A stretch of 64,000 nucleotides of DNA, taken from assembly GCA_026826555.1 (NCBI GenBank), contig JAKSZT010054324.1:6547063-6611062 (forward strand), given 5' to 3'. Each line of letters opens with the position of its first letter. The first letter of the stretch is position 1. A model generated the notes under the pieces. The model saw only the letters and a list, made by a program, of their open reading frames with translations, searched no databases and was not told the DNA's origin. Both the position numbers and the translations under genes were made by a program. Positions 12,400 to 23,172 of the stretch are shown here, in pieces. Source of the stretch: Tolypeutes matacus (lineage: Eukaryota; Chordata; Mammalia; Cingulata; Chlamyphoridae).

Positions 12400-14060
12400 T
12401 GTTAATGAAAGATAAAGTAAAAATGAAAGAGAATTAAAGAACTTATAAATTTCAAAAATTGTGTAATTGGGGGTGAACTTGTTAAAATTACCCATGTTGT
12501 TTGCAAACATTAATATTTTTCATAGACATATACATATAGTATATATGCATATGAATTTATATAAGTGTGTGTTTGTGTAAGTATAGAGGCATAATATAGA
12601 TCACATAGTAGACACTCAATATATATTCCTTGATTGGTTGAGTGTACAGTTAAAAAGCAAAATACAAGATTTCATCATAAAACACCATCATTTATTCCCT
12701 GAAAAACAATGTGATTTTTTAAATTTTGAGGTCTGTGTGGTACTTTTTCCTTTATCATCCTTGAGGAGTTTACTTTGGAGACTGAATCACAGTTTCTCAT
12801 ACCTTATGGCAGAGTGTCATTATAAAATATTTCATACCTGATGACCTCTGAGTATTTCTTATTCAAAGATTCATGAAAGCTTAGCATGAGGTACGTCTAA
12901 TGATCCTTGTGTAAACACACTGAAAGCTCCCTCCCACAAAGGTGCAGGCAGGTGGAAGACGTATTTTCGACACTCTGTCTTCAATCTAAGCATCACTGGC
13001 AGTACCTGACAGGTCTCATTTGCTAAATAAAGTACAATGTGTCAATTTGAAATAAATGTAAATTATCACCTTTCTTCCTTGTTAATTAAGGTCTGATTAA
13101 TGCAATACAGGCAGTTGTTGAGAGTACAGTAAGAGAATGGCTTTTGTTGCAAAAACAACATAAAAACCCTCAAATATAAATCATGGTCTTGCCTCATCCA
13201 TTGAACTTTGGGTTGGAAATGTTACTTGGAATGATTTGTTAGTTGGAACATAGACAGATGTTCACAACTCAGCCCCTTAATAAATGAATCCCAAGGAATA
13301 GATAGCAAAGGCACTGATAATTTAGAGGTAAAAGCAGTGGGATAACCTACACTTATGACAAATAGTGAAAGGCTAAATTCTAGGTTTAGTTATACAAAGA
13401 AATATCCAGGAAGTCTAACTCAAGAACCATATATGCTACTTGAAGAACATTTTCCTAGCCTAGAAGATGATTTTTTACTTGGAATCTCTTTTCTCTGAGA
13501 GGTTTAAGAAAAGAGATATAGGTGAAAATATGAAGGATCACTGAATAGGAATTGATAGAGGCTATTTTTAGAATAATGTGAAAACTTAATTCATTAAACC
13601 CCAGAATTCCATTGTAATTCTCAAGTAGCTGACAATACATAGAGAATTTTTCCTTTGAATCATGGAACATTTAGAACTAAAAGGAATGTGGATATCATCT
13701 AGACCAATAATCTGAAGTTAGAAAAATAATAAAATTATTTTCATAAAGCATTTCATTAATAGTTAATGGCATGGTCAGGTTTAGGATGCAGGCTTCCAGA
13801 TTCATAAGTACAGTGCTTTTTCCAATATGTTTCTAATTTCACTGTCTCCATCCCCTCCAGTACTGATTCATTTCTACAAATTCTCTTCAAATCTATTGAT
13901 TTTCTAAATTAACACACTATTGGAATACTGTGGGGATTTTCTAACCTTTCACTAAGTTATAGTCATATATATTTCAGGCCATCTCTTTAAACATGAGGTT
14001 TTAAATACATTGGCTAAAAGAGTCCTTCATTTGTTAATATTTTTTCTTGGTTAAAAATGT
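12400..14060. other. intergenic, possible conserved non-coding segment
   Basis: No transposon was recognised for most of this stretch. A segment at about 13020-13130 contains TTGTTAATTAAGGTCTGATT and GCAATACAGGCAGTTGTTGA. It has homeodomain-like TTAATTAA and TGATTAAT cores and looks non-repetitive, so it may be a conserved enhancer-like element. This is inference only. Confidence 0.3.
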
Positions 14061-14548
14061 GAATTTTCAGGAGCAGATGTGGCTCAAATAGTTGGGTGCC
14101 CACCTCCCACGTGGGAGGTCCCGGGTTCAGTTCTCGGTGTCTCCTAAAGAAGAAAAACAAATGACTGGACAACGAGCACATATCGACTAAAAAAAAAAAA
14201 AAAAACAAGCAATGATCAGACAATGAGCAGATAATGAGCAAAAACAATGAGCAGACAACAAGTGGGGAAAAAAAAACAATGAGCAAAACAACAAGCAAAC
14301 GAGGAGCAGACAATAAGCAAAAACAAACAAGCAGGGGGCAGATGTTGCTCAAGCAGTTGAGCGCCCACCTCCGACATGGGAGGTCCTGGGTTCAGTTCCT
14401 GGTGCCTCCTGAAGAAACAACAAACACACAATGAGCAAAAAACAATGAACAGACAATGAGCAGACAACAAGTAAAAACAACAAGCAAAAACAATGAGCAA
14501 ACAGATAATGGAGCCATCTGGGGCGGGGGGGTGTGATGAGAATTTTCA
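14061..14548 (+). mobile_element. composite (dimeric) DAS-type SINE in one target-site duplication
   Basis: Two tRNA-like heads lie in the same orientation: the first starts at about 14070 (GGAGCAGATGTGGCTCAAAT) and the second at about 14334 (GGGGCAGATGTTGCTCAAGC). Each has a B-box-like segment (GGTTCAGTTCTC and GGTTCAGTTCCT). Each is followed by a tail of irregular AACAAGCA and GACAATGAGCA units. The 9-base repeat GAATTTTCA occurs at 14061-14069 and 14540-14548 and encloses the whole unit. Several overlapping reading frames at 14014-14549 are artefacts of the tail repeats. Confidence 0.85.
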
Positions 14549-14731
14549 TACCAAAACACTTTATTTACAGTTTCACATTAATCAGGTTTGGCTGCTAATT
14601 TTTTCTCTCTGCATTTCATATAATTTCTGGATAAGTAGCAAAGCCACATTTAAAACTTCAGGTCTGAAATCAAAGCTAGTAGAACAAGTAGCCTCACTTT
14701 TATTATGCTTCTGAACAATGAGAAAATAAGC

Positions 14732-14766
14732 AATTCATTCATTAATTCATTCATACATTCATTCAA
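14732..14766. repeat. (ATTC)n microsatellite
   Basis: Interrupted ATTC units: ATTCATTCATTAATTCATTC and onward. Confidence 0.8.
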
Positions 14767-15149
14767 CAAATAGGACTCTATCTTCAGAATGATGAAAAAG
14801 GTTCTGTCAGTTTTGAAAAAATAATCAGTTATGATATTAGACATTTTTTAAGGTTCAAATGCTACTACCCTCCATAGCAATATCAAACAGACCCACACTA
14901 CATTCCTACTATGCTTTACCTCAAAGCATTGAGAGGTAGCACAGCAAGAGATAGTTTCGTAGTCTCTAAGGCATATAAATATGTTCAAGTGTTCATGTGG
15001 CTTTGTTTTGGTGGGTTGAGACCCACACAATAACTGAAAGAATATTGAATTCCCATCTTGAGGAGTTCTGCCACATTCCTTGATAGAATGGCAAGAATCC
15101 CCTGAGTGGGCAATGCCTAGTGAAGGAAGACAGACCATTATGTCAGGCT

Positions 15150-16245
15150 CTTGATACTGATGATTGTACTTATGAAGCTCTTCTTGTGAAATTGAAACTT
15201 AGCCTAGTATTATATATTCCCTAAGAGTTACCATCTGAAAGCCTCCTTGTTGCTCAAGTGTGGCCTCTCTGTAAGCCAAACTCAGCATATAAATACACTA
15301 CCTTCCCACCAGCATGGGACGTGACTCACGGGGATAAGCCTCCCTGGCTCCAAGCAATTATTACCAAGGACCAGCTAGCAATACATTTGAAAAAACTTTG
15401 ACCAAAAGGTCTTTTTGACCAAATGGCTAAGAGATTTCAAAGTGAGTCAGGAGGTCATTCCAGAGGTTACGCATATACACGTCTCAGCAGGATCTCATTG
15501 ACTGCCACAGTAAATAGTGCCTCAAACAGCAGGGCTCCTAGGGCTCTAGAGACATCTAGACACTATAAGCAGGGTAGACAGGCTCAGGAATTTAGCACCC
15601 TGTCAGTGGGCCTTACTTTGGAATTTATGCTCCCCAGTGTAACAGAGTTAGACTCATTTATACTTTCCCTACACATGGCTCTTCTGCCCCTTTTATTTGA
15701 ACCTATAATTAGCACTATACTTGTTAAATATATGTCCCAGAGACTTAAATCTTTGGTCTGTTCATATGCCAGTCGAGCCCTGAATCTCAGCAGAGTTGCA
15801 ACACTTACTCTCCAGTTCATCGGACTCACCCAGGACAATTAACAAGAAATGATGATGGACAATGCCCATCCCAAGGAACAGAGTATCTGCAACTGCAAAC
15901 AATCCATCCATCTGCCCCATGGGATCTAAGTCCCCTCTCAATTAGCAACAGAGTGGGCATCACCATCCCCAAATCCTCAAGATTGGGGAATGAACAACGG
16001 ACTAAAGTAGAATTATTATTATTCTATTATAGATTTATTATTATTCTAGCAATGGAAGAACTTGTATCATTGATATAAAGGCAGTGGCCACCAGAGGTTC
16101 TGAGGGGATAGAGAGGGAAGAACAGTTGCAACGTGGGGGGGAGGGAAGGAAGTGGGACATATGGGATTCCCCTATATATTTGATGTAACATTTATGTAAT
16201 CTAAAACTTCTTTAAAAATAGAAAAATAATATTTAAAAAGGAACG
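15150..16245 (+). repeat. unassigned dispersed repeat, probably retroposed, with a 139-residue frame
   Basis: The text CATGGGACGTGACTCACGGG, then GACCAAAAGGTCTTTTTGAC, then ATTTCAAAGTGAGTCAGGAG resembles a dispersed xenarthran sequence that I cannot name securely. The right end becomes A-rich (TTTAAAAATAGAAAAATAAT), as in a non-LTR element. Within it, 15423-15842 is open for 139 codons. That frame lacks recognisable domains and overlaps an open minus-strand frame, so it is probably not a gene. Confidence 0.45.
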
Positions 16246-16395
16246 AGATATATATATCTGATGGTGATCTCAGAAAGTCCACCACTGAATTTGGTTGCAT
16301 CTTGTTAAGGGCATAGATGTAAGATGGAAAAGCAGTCACAGATTCAGCATCTGCTAAGCTTAGAATATGGCTCTTTTTCTATAATAACAACAGAC

Positions 16396-17062
16396 TTCAA
16401 TGTATTAGTCAGCCAAAGGGGGTTGATGCAAAGTACCAGAAATCTGTTGACTTTTATAAAGGGTATTTGTTTGGGGTAGAAGCTTACAGTTACCAGGCCA
16501 TAAAGCATAAGTTACTTCTTTCACCAAAGTCTGTTGTCATGTGTTGGAGCAAGATGGCTGCCAACATTCAACTTTCCTCTTCCTCTTAAGGCTCATGGTC
16601 CCAGCTTCTTCCAATATCAGCTGTAGGCTGGGATAAGTCATGTCTCCCTCCTAGGGCTCAGTTCTCTCCAGGCTCAGCTGCTCTGTTGCCTCCAGAAGGT
16701 CAGCTGTAAACTCTCAGGCAAATGGCTCATCTCTCTTCCTGGGGCCTCTGCCATGTCTAACAGAACCTTCCCTCTTTCCTCATGTATATGCTTCTCCTGT
16801 GTGTTTACTTCCTGGGCTCAGGGATCAAGACTCCAAACTCCCTTCTCTGTGGTGCAGTTTCTCTGTGAATCCCTGCCCACCAAGGGAGCGGGTTCACTCA
16901 ATGTCCTACTGACCTGGCCCAATCAAAACCTTAATCATTATTTAATCAAGTAAAAGTGATACCTCTGAATCCAGTACAATCTACTATGCCCTGACCAGTT
17001 CACAAACATAATCCAGTATCTATTTTTGGAATTCATAAACAATATTAAACTGCAACACTCAA
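16396..17062 (-). mobile_element. solo LTR, ERVL/MaLR type
   Basis: The element is 16401-17057. On the minus strand it begins TGTTGCAGTTTAATATTG and ends CTGACTAATACA, so it has TG...CA termini. A 5-base duplication with one mismatch flanks it (TTCAA and CTCAA). It is homologous over its length to 26375-26995. It holds no internal viral genes. The open frame at 16753-16953 is inside the LTR. Confidence 0.75.
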
Positions 17063-17329
17063 TATGTAAAAAAAGTTGGCAGTGCCTTTAAAGTGTCTAT
17101 TAATAATGATGTTTGGTAGTGGTAGAGATTTCACTGAGTGCTCTGGAAAGCCCATCACTGAATTGGAAGGGCAATCAGAGACGATTTTGAATGACTCAGA
17201 GACATCCAGTCAAGAAAATTAATCTGTATCTTCCCTTAAGAAGCATTTGAAAAGTAGCACTATACAGTGAAAACAGTGAAGCTGTAAGGTAACAAGTACT
17301 GATGAAGTACTGATTCAAAGTCTACTTCT

Positions 17330-17475
17330 ATTCTTCATAAACTGGGTCCTTATAAATTACCAAATATGTGCCTGGAACTTGTACATTTATTATATTATTT
17401 AATGCTCTAAACACCTGCAGAGTTGGGTAGCATTGTTCACACTTTAACAACACATTTTAAACTGTAACAATACTA
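17330..17475 (-). repeat. MIR fragment
   Basis: AAATATGTGCCTGGAACTTG, TTATATTATTTAATGCTC and AGTTGGGTAGCATTGTTC follow the order of a reversed MIR. Confidence 0.4.
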
Positions 17476-18839
17476 AGGTACAAAAGATAGAAAATAAATC
17501 CAATTGAGAGACTTGGTGAATGAAGGGACAAATATATTTTTGTGTCTATCTCTTCTGGGAGAATTACTTATGGTGATTATCTTTGCAAAAGGGGGACAAA
17601 ACTATTTAAATCAAGATTTTTATACAACTAAATGAAAAATATATGCCCATGATAAATGTTAACATCCTTCTCTTCCTCAACCCACACTTAAATCTACTTA
17701 CTTTGAAACATGTACATTCCAGTAAGCACTCAGTATTACAGCATGACAAGTGGATATTTCATACGTCCCTTGAGGTAGATGTGTGGACTGAAGATGTAAG
17801 AATGAGTATCATGCTAGGAATTGTCAAGATATTAAAGCAAGAGGGAGAAACATTTCATAGTAATCAAACCTGCTAATATGATTGAAAAACTATGTATTGA
17901 GGGGCTAAAGAACAAATATCTGAGACAGATTCTACTGGACAATGAACAACAAATGTAACTTGGATTTTATCAACTATGCCAGGCCTCTTTTCAAATATTC
18001 AGTCAACTTTTAAAAGTTCTAATTACTAATAAATAATAGTTATTTATTAAACATCTCCTACATGGAAAATATTTTTAAAAAGCAGAAGACTTGTCCATTT
18101 GCTAAAATGTTTATATAGTAATCATGAAGCCAAAAAGAGAGTCAAGATGAATTTGTAAGTAAAGACTGAGTTCCAATTGTGGCTATGATTAAATAACTCA
18201 TACTGGATGTGTACTTGCACCAATTGTAAAAATAAACATAACACATGAGACAACTCTTTTCAGGCATTGGACATCAGACAGAATAAATGGTAAACCTTGA
18301 GAAAGCAAAGAAAACAACAGACATTTATCCTGTTTTTCTGACTGGAATACTTTATCTATCACAGGTAGAAGGTGCAGTCCAAAAAGAATGGCAGTCTTTT
18401 TGAGATAGGGAAGAAAATATTGAAGTCCAGAGTGCTGAATATGCTGGAATTTGCAGGTGGGGTATTGGAGAAGGGATCATTGGCAGGGATGGGGACCCTG
18501 GAAGACAACATGGGAGTTAAAAATAGGATATTTGCCAAGGTCTAGGTTACATATGTGTAGGTCAAAACTCCACAAGGACTGGCAGAGTAAAACTATTCCT
18601 GGTATGAAAGATGAGCAGAAATACCAGAGTCTCACAATGCAGGTAGATAGTGAACTCCTAGCTCTATAAGAATAAAGAGACCCCTCTGAGCTCCTTGTGC
18701 ATTCAGTCAAGACTTCAAAAAGATCAAAACTTAGAATTAAAGACCATGTTCTATTGAACTGGACACCTTAGTACTAAAGACAAAAGTGAAATAGGCTTTC
18801 TCTAATAAGGATTAATATGACCCTGATACATATATATTT
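17476..18839. other. intergenic, no recognised feature
   Basis: Short frames at 17643-17876, 18451-18669 and 18477-18710 have no recognisable domain. No clear repeat was assigned. Confidence 0.35.
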
Positions 18840-19779
18840 TTTTCAGGACAAAAACTTTTAAAGGAAGATGACACAATTCAAACTACCTACACTAACCATT
18901 GACGAAGGCCATTATATAATAAATAATGATTGTGCATGTGAAGAAGTGGGTAAAGTGACACAACAACAAGAAAAAAATCAGCCAATAAAAACAGACCCTA
19001 AGATGACACAGATGGTTGGAATTAGTAGACAAGAATTTTGAAGCAGTTAATATAAAAATGTCCAAGGGCTTAAAGAAAAGATTTTCTTTGTGCGTAAGCC
19101 TATCTAGTAAAAGAAACATTAAAACTATAAAATCTATTTTTAAAAGAGGACTAATTTGAAATTCTAGAAGTGAAAAACACCATACCTGAAATAAAAAAAT
19201 AACTGAATGGGCTTAACAGCAGGTTGGAGAAGAAAGAAGAAAGGTTCAGCAAAATAAAGTTCAATGAATAGTAACTTGAATAAGAGAGAAAGAAAAATGT
19301 TTGGAGAATATAAAGAACAGAGCCTTGGTAACCTGTAGTATGACATCAGGTGTTATACATGTAAGAAAGTAGGGCAGAAAAATTATTTAAGTAAATAATG
19401 ATTGAAAATCTGAAATTTGGTTATACATACACATACATACACAGACATATCTAAAAAATTCTAATTGTGCCCCAAATAGGATAAATAAAAAGGGAGCCAT
19501 ACATAGGCACATGATATGATTGTCTACACAGAAAGTCCTGTGGAATCTATAGAACAACTACCAAAACTAATGAGTGAATTTAACAAGTTTGCAGTAACAA
19601 AATCAATATTAAAATAAACTACTGTATTTTTACATGTTATCAGCAATTAGGTAATAAAATTTTAAATTCAATTGACAATATTATAAAAAATTATGACCCA
19701 CTCTAGATAACTTTAACAGGACACATACTTAAAAACAATAAATTAACAGAGAGCAATTTTTAAAAACTAAATAAATGGA

Positions 19780-19920
19780 GAAACAGGATTTTTTTGACTC
19801 ACAGTTCTGGAAGTTAGTAGGCCAAAATCAAGTTGTAAGCAGGCCCATGCTTCTTCTGAAGACTGCAGAGGAGACTCGTTCCTTGTCTCTTCCTAGCTTC
19901 TGATGGTTTGCCATGTTCAT
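19780..19920 (-). mobile_element. MaLR LTR fragment inside L1
   Basis: TTTGACTCACAGTTCTGGAA, AGGCCAAAATCAAGTTGT and GCTTCTTCTGAAGACTGCAG are characteristic of a reversed MLT1/MST-type LTR. L1 sequence lies on both sides. Confidence 0.5.
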
Positions 19921-20532
19921 AGATTTGAAAGACTCAATATTATAAAAATGTCAAATATCCCCACATTTATTTATAGATTCAACACATTTCAAATTAAACA
20001 TGTGAAAGATATTTTGTAGAAATTGGCAAGCAGATTCTACAAATTAATATGGAAATTCAAAGGAACAACAGCCAAACTCTTTTGAAAATGAACAAAGTTG
20101 GAGAACTCACACTATCTTACTTTAAAATGAAATGCAATACCACACATCAAAATACTGTTGTATTTGTTTAAAAGTAGACAAATAAATTAATGAAACATAA
20201 CAGAAAATCCAGAAATATGCTCACATAGATGTGGTGAATTGATTTTCCTCACAAGTATTTCAGTAATTCAATGGAGAAAGGAAATTCTTTCCAACAAATG
20301 ATGCTGGAATACCTGGATAAATATAAGATGAATAAATATTTACTTCTAACTCACACCAAATGCAAAAAATTAATTTGAGATGAATCAGAGAACTAAACAT
20401 AAATCTTAATCTGTATCCTAGGATCATATCTTTTTGAACTTGAAGTAAATAACTATTTCTTAAATAGGTGACATAAAGCATCTGAAATAGATTGGCTTTC
20501 ATCAATATTAGAAACCTCTATTAATAAAATTG

Positions 20533-21145
20533 AAGGAGGCTTCATATAGGGAATGAATAGATGGATCTGGAACCTGGCAAGAAGTCCACATGGACACTGA
20601 TACCCCCAAGATGGGTGCTGGAAGACCCTCGTGAGATTTCTGCCACCCAGAATGAGATTCCCAGAGATTCCCAGCAGAAGCCCCGGATATTCTCCAGGAA
20701 CATTAGAATTGGGCCCACCTAGGGATTGATGAATGGGGTAATCAGTCAAAACAACAAACACCTGGGACTCCTCCCATGCCATTAGCAAAGGGGTGGAATA
20801 ATTAATGGTTTAAAAGCAAGCACAAAGGTCAAATCTCCACCGCTCTCTCCTTGGCCCTCTTGGCTTCTGTGCCCTGTTCTCAATGTGTCCTCCCTGCATG
20901 GAACAACACATAAGTAAAACCTGGGCATTTATAATCTACAATGGGAAACTGTAGTCTATAAATCAGCCCTCTTTATCACTCTTCATCCCCTTACTTTCTA
21001 CCGGGAACCCATGATCTGTTATTTTCTCCCATTTCTCTTCCCTCCCCACCTTAATAAAGTACTGGCCTAACTAACATGATATGCTCTGAAATTCATTTCT
21101 GCAACATAAGTCAAGAACCTAGAACAAAATCTGGTAACATATTAT
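20533..21145 (+). mobile_element. LTR-like insertion inside L1
   Basis: A GC-richer block breaks the L1. It could begin TGAAGGAGGCTTC and end near CTGGTAACA. It has a TATA-like GGTTTAAAAGCAAG at about 20807-20820 and a poly(A) signal in CTTAATAAAGTACTG near 21050-21065. That order fits the U3-R-U5 layout of a plus-strand LTR. I could not resolve a target-site duplication, so the ends and the family are uncertain. The frames at 20453-20788 and 21076-21327 straddle its junctions with L1. Confidence 0.45.
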
Positions 21146-22110
21146 CAGCGTTAAAAAATAAAAAGGTGGTGCACAGACTCAGAGAAAATATTTGCCATAA
21201 ATACATTGACAAAGGGCTTTTATCCAGATTATATAGAGAATTCTTACAACTCGATAATAAAAAGACAAACAACTCAATAAGAAAACAGATAACTTGTACA
21301 GACACTTCAGAAAAGAAGATATATTAATGGACAATGAGTACAAGAAGAGGTACTCAAATATTAGTCACAGTGAATTGTAAATTAAAACCCTAATGAGATA
21401 CTACTTCACACCCATTAGAATAGTGAAAATTCAAAAGACTGATGATAGCAAGATCTGTGAAAGATGTGTAGCAAATGGCACTCTGATATATTCCTAATGG
21501 AAGTGTAAAATTTAGCAAAAACTTTGGTAAACAGTTTGCATTTTTTAATCAGTTTAACCAGATACCTACCCTCTGACCATGAAATTGCTCTTGCTTATTC
21601 AAAAGAAATGGGAACATTTGTTCACGAAAGTCTTATCTAAAACTATTTTTATCAGCTTTATTATAATAACCTCAAACTAGAAACCACTGAACTGTCCATC
21701 AGTACAATGGGCAATCAGTTGCTGGTATATACATGCAATCAAATACTACTCAGAAAAAAATGAAATATTGACATATGCAAAAATATGTATGAATCTAAAA
21801 AACATTTTGCTCAGCAAAGGAGAATAGACACAAAAGAGCATAGAGTCCATGACTGCATTTAGATGAAAAAACAACAGGCAAAAATAACCTAAGGTGATAG
21901 AAATTAGACCAATGGCTGACTTGGAGTACAGGTTTGGTGTTGACTGAAAGGGGACACAACAGAACTTTCTACAGAAATTGAAATATCCTTTACTTTGATT
22001 GGAGCATAGATACATCTCTCTATATATTTGTCAAAAGTCATCAGATTGCACACCTATGTTCACATCTATGTCAATTTAATATCAGTTTAAAGAAAGTACA
22101 ATACTGAAAT

Positions 22111-22779
22111 ACTAAACTATGTGATATGTATTCTTTGTGAAATAAAAATTCATTGTTTAAGTGTTAATATAGACAGGAAAGGTTTAATGAGAGAAAGGAA
22201 TTAAGTTTTTCAAGCAATGTTTATAGAACCTTTATGTTTTGAGGATCCCTCCAAAAAGCCTCAGTAGAGGAGAGATGAGAAGACCTCAGAAAAGTAAGGA
22301 TTGGTGTCCAAACAACCTCCATTTCAACCACAGCAGCTTGTATTTTATGTAATTTATTTGTTTGTTTTTCTAAACACACATTTTTTCCTCAAAGAAAAAG
22401 GAGAACAAGAAGAAGAAAAGAAAACCTAGTAAATTAAAAATGATTTGAAAATTGCTAGGTGAAACTCTTTCTTTTGCTGTGCCTTCATGTTGGAGCATTG
22501 AGGATGTCCAACTGCAGCCAGATTCCCAAACCATTGCTAAATTTCTCCTTCAATGAAACATTTTGCATCTGGGCCCTGAGCCAGGCCATCCTAGTATAGG
22601 ATCAGCAATTAGTTTGACCAACAAACCCCTGCACATTTACATATGTGTAGGCTGCTAAAATGTAGATTAAGTCCATACTGCTGAACTTCTATCAAGATGT
22701 CTCTGCCTGGCAGTCTTGTTTGTCACTGGGATTTTAGTCTGCTGGAACCCTCCTAGATATTTCAATCCCTGTGTGGTAA
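22111..22779. other. intergenic, no recognised feature
   Basis: A purine-rich stretch lies near 22390-22430 (AAGGAGAACAAGAAGAAGAA). Nothing else was assigned. Confidence 0.35.
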
Positions 22780-23172
22780 TCAAACTAGTGATCCTGATTC
22801 TTAACCATCTCCACACCATTTCCATGGCTCATTATTGGACTTGGCCATGTGACTTTCTTTGTCTAATGGAATAGAGTAGAAGAGACAATATGCCAAGTTT
22901 GAGCCTTGGTTGGTCTTAAGAAGCCTCACAGATTTCTGCTTGAAATTATGCACCTTTCCCCAAATCATAAGCACATGCTGTAGTTAGCCTAATACCATAA
23001 GAAAAATAGGATAGTGTGGAGAAGAGCTGCCCAGTCTAACCAGCTCAGATGCTCTAGCATCCACAGATTGGAACAGAGTCATGAGAAAATTAATTGTCAT
23101 TTAAAGCCACTTAATTTGGGGGTAGTCCGTTATGTAGCAGTATTGTGACAATAGCTAATTGATATATCCTTC
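22780..23172 (+). mobile_element. MLT1-type MaLR LTR
   Basis: The 3' part is diagnostic: CATTTAAAGCCACTTAATTT, GGGGGTAGTCCGTTATGTAG and GACAATAGCTAATTGATA. The upstream text (ATGTGACTTTCTTTGTCTAA) fits MLT1 U3. Boundaries are approximate. Confidence 0.6.

Larger units (their letters stand above)
18840..22110 (+). mobile_element. old L1, plus strand, interrupted by LTR pieces
   Basis: ORF1-like text (AGAATTTTGAAGCAGTTAAT, GAAATTCTAGAAGTGAAAAA) is followed at about 19500 by ORF2-like text. ORF2 text continues at 19920-20530 (CAGATTCTACAAATTAATAT; ACTCACACTATCTTACTT) and resumes at 21150 (AAAATATTTGCCATAAATAC). A 3' UTR-like end lies near 22060-22110. All frames are broken. Much of ORF2 between ORF1 and the C-terminal part is missing. 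Confidence 0.6.

Noticed and set aside
14061..14548. CRISPR-like array of spaced repeats
   Set aside because: The repeating units are irregular SINE-tail sequence in a vertebrate genome; there are no uniform spacers and no cas genes.
14014..14549. Several overlapping frames on both strands (up to 112 codons)
   Set aside because: They are translations of the composite SINE and its low-complexity AACAAGCA/GACAATGAGCA tail.
15423..15842. 139-codon open frame as a gene
   Set aside because: It lies in a probable dispersed repeat, overlaps an open frame on the other strand, has no recognisable domain and no splice or promoter context.
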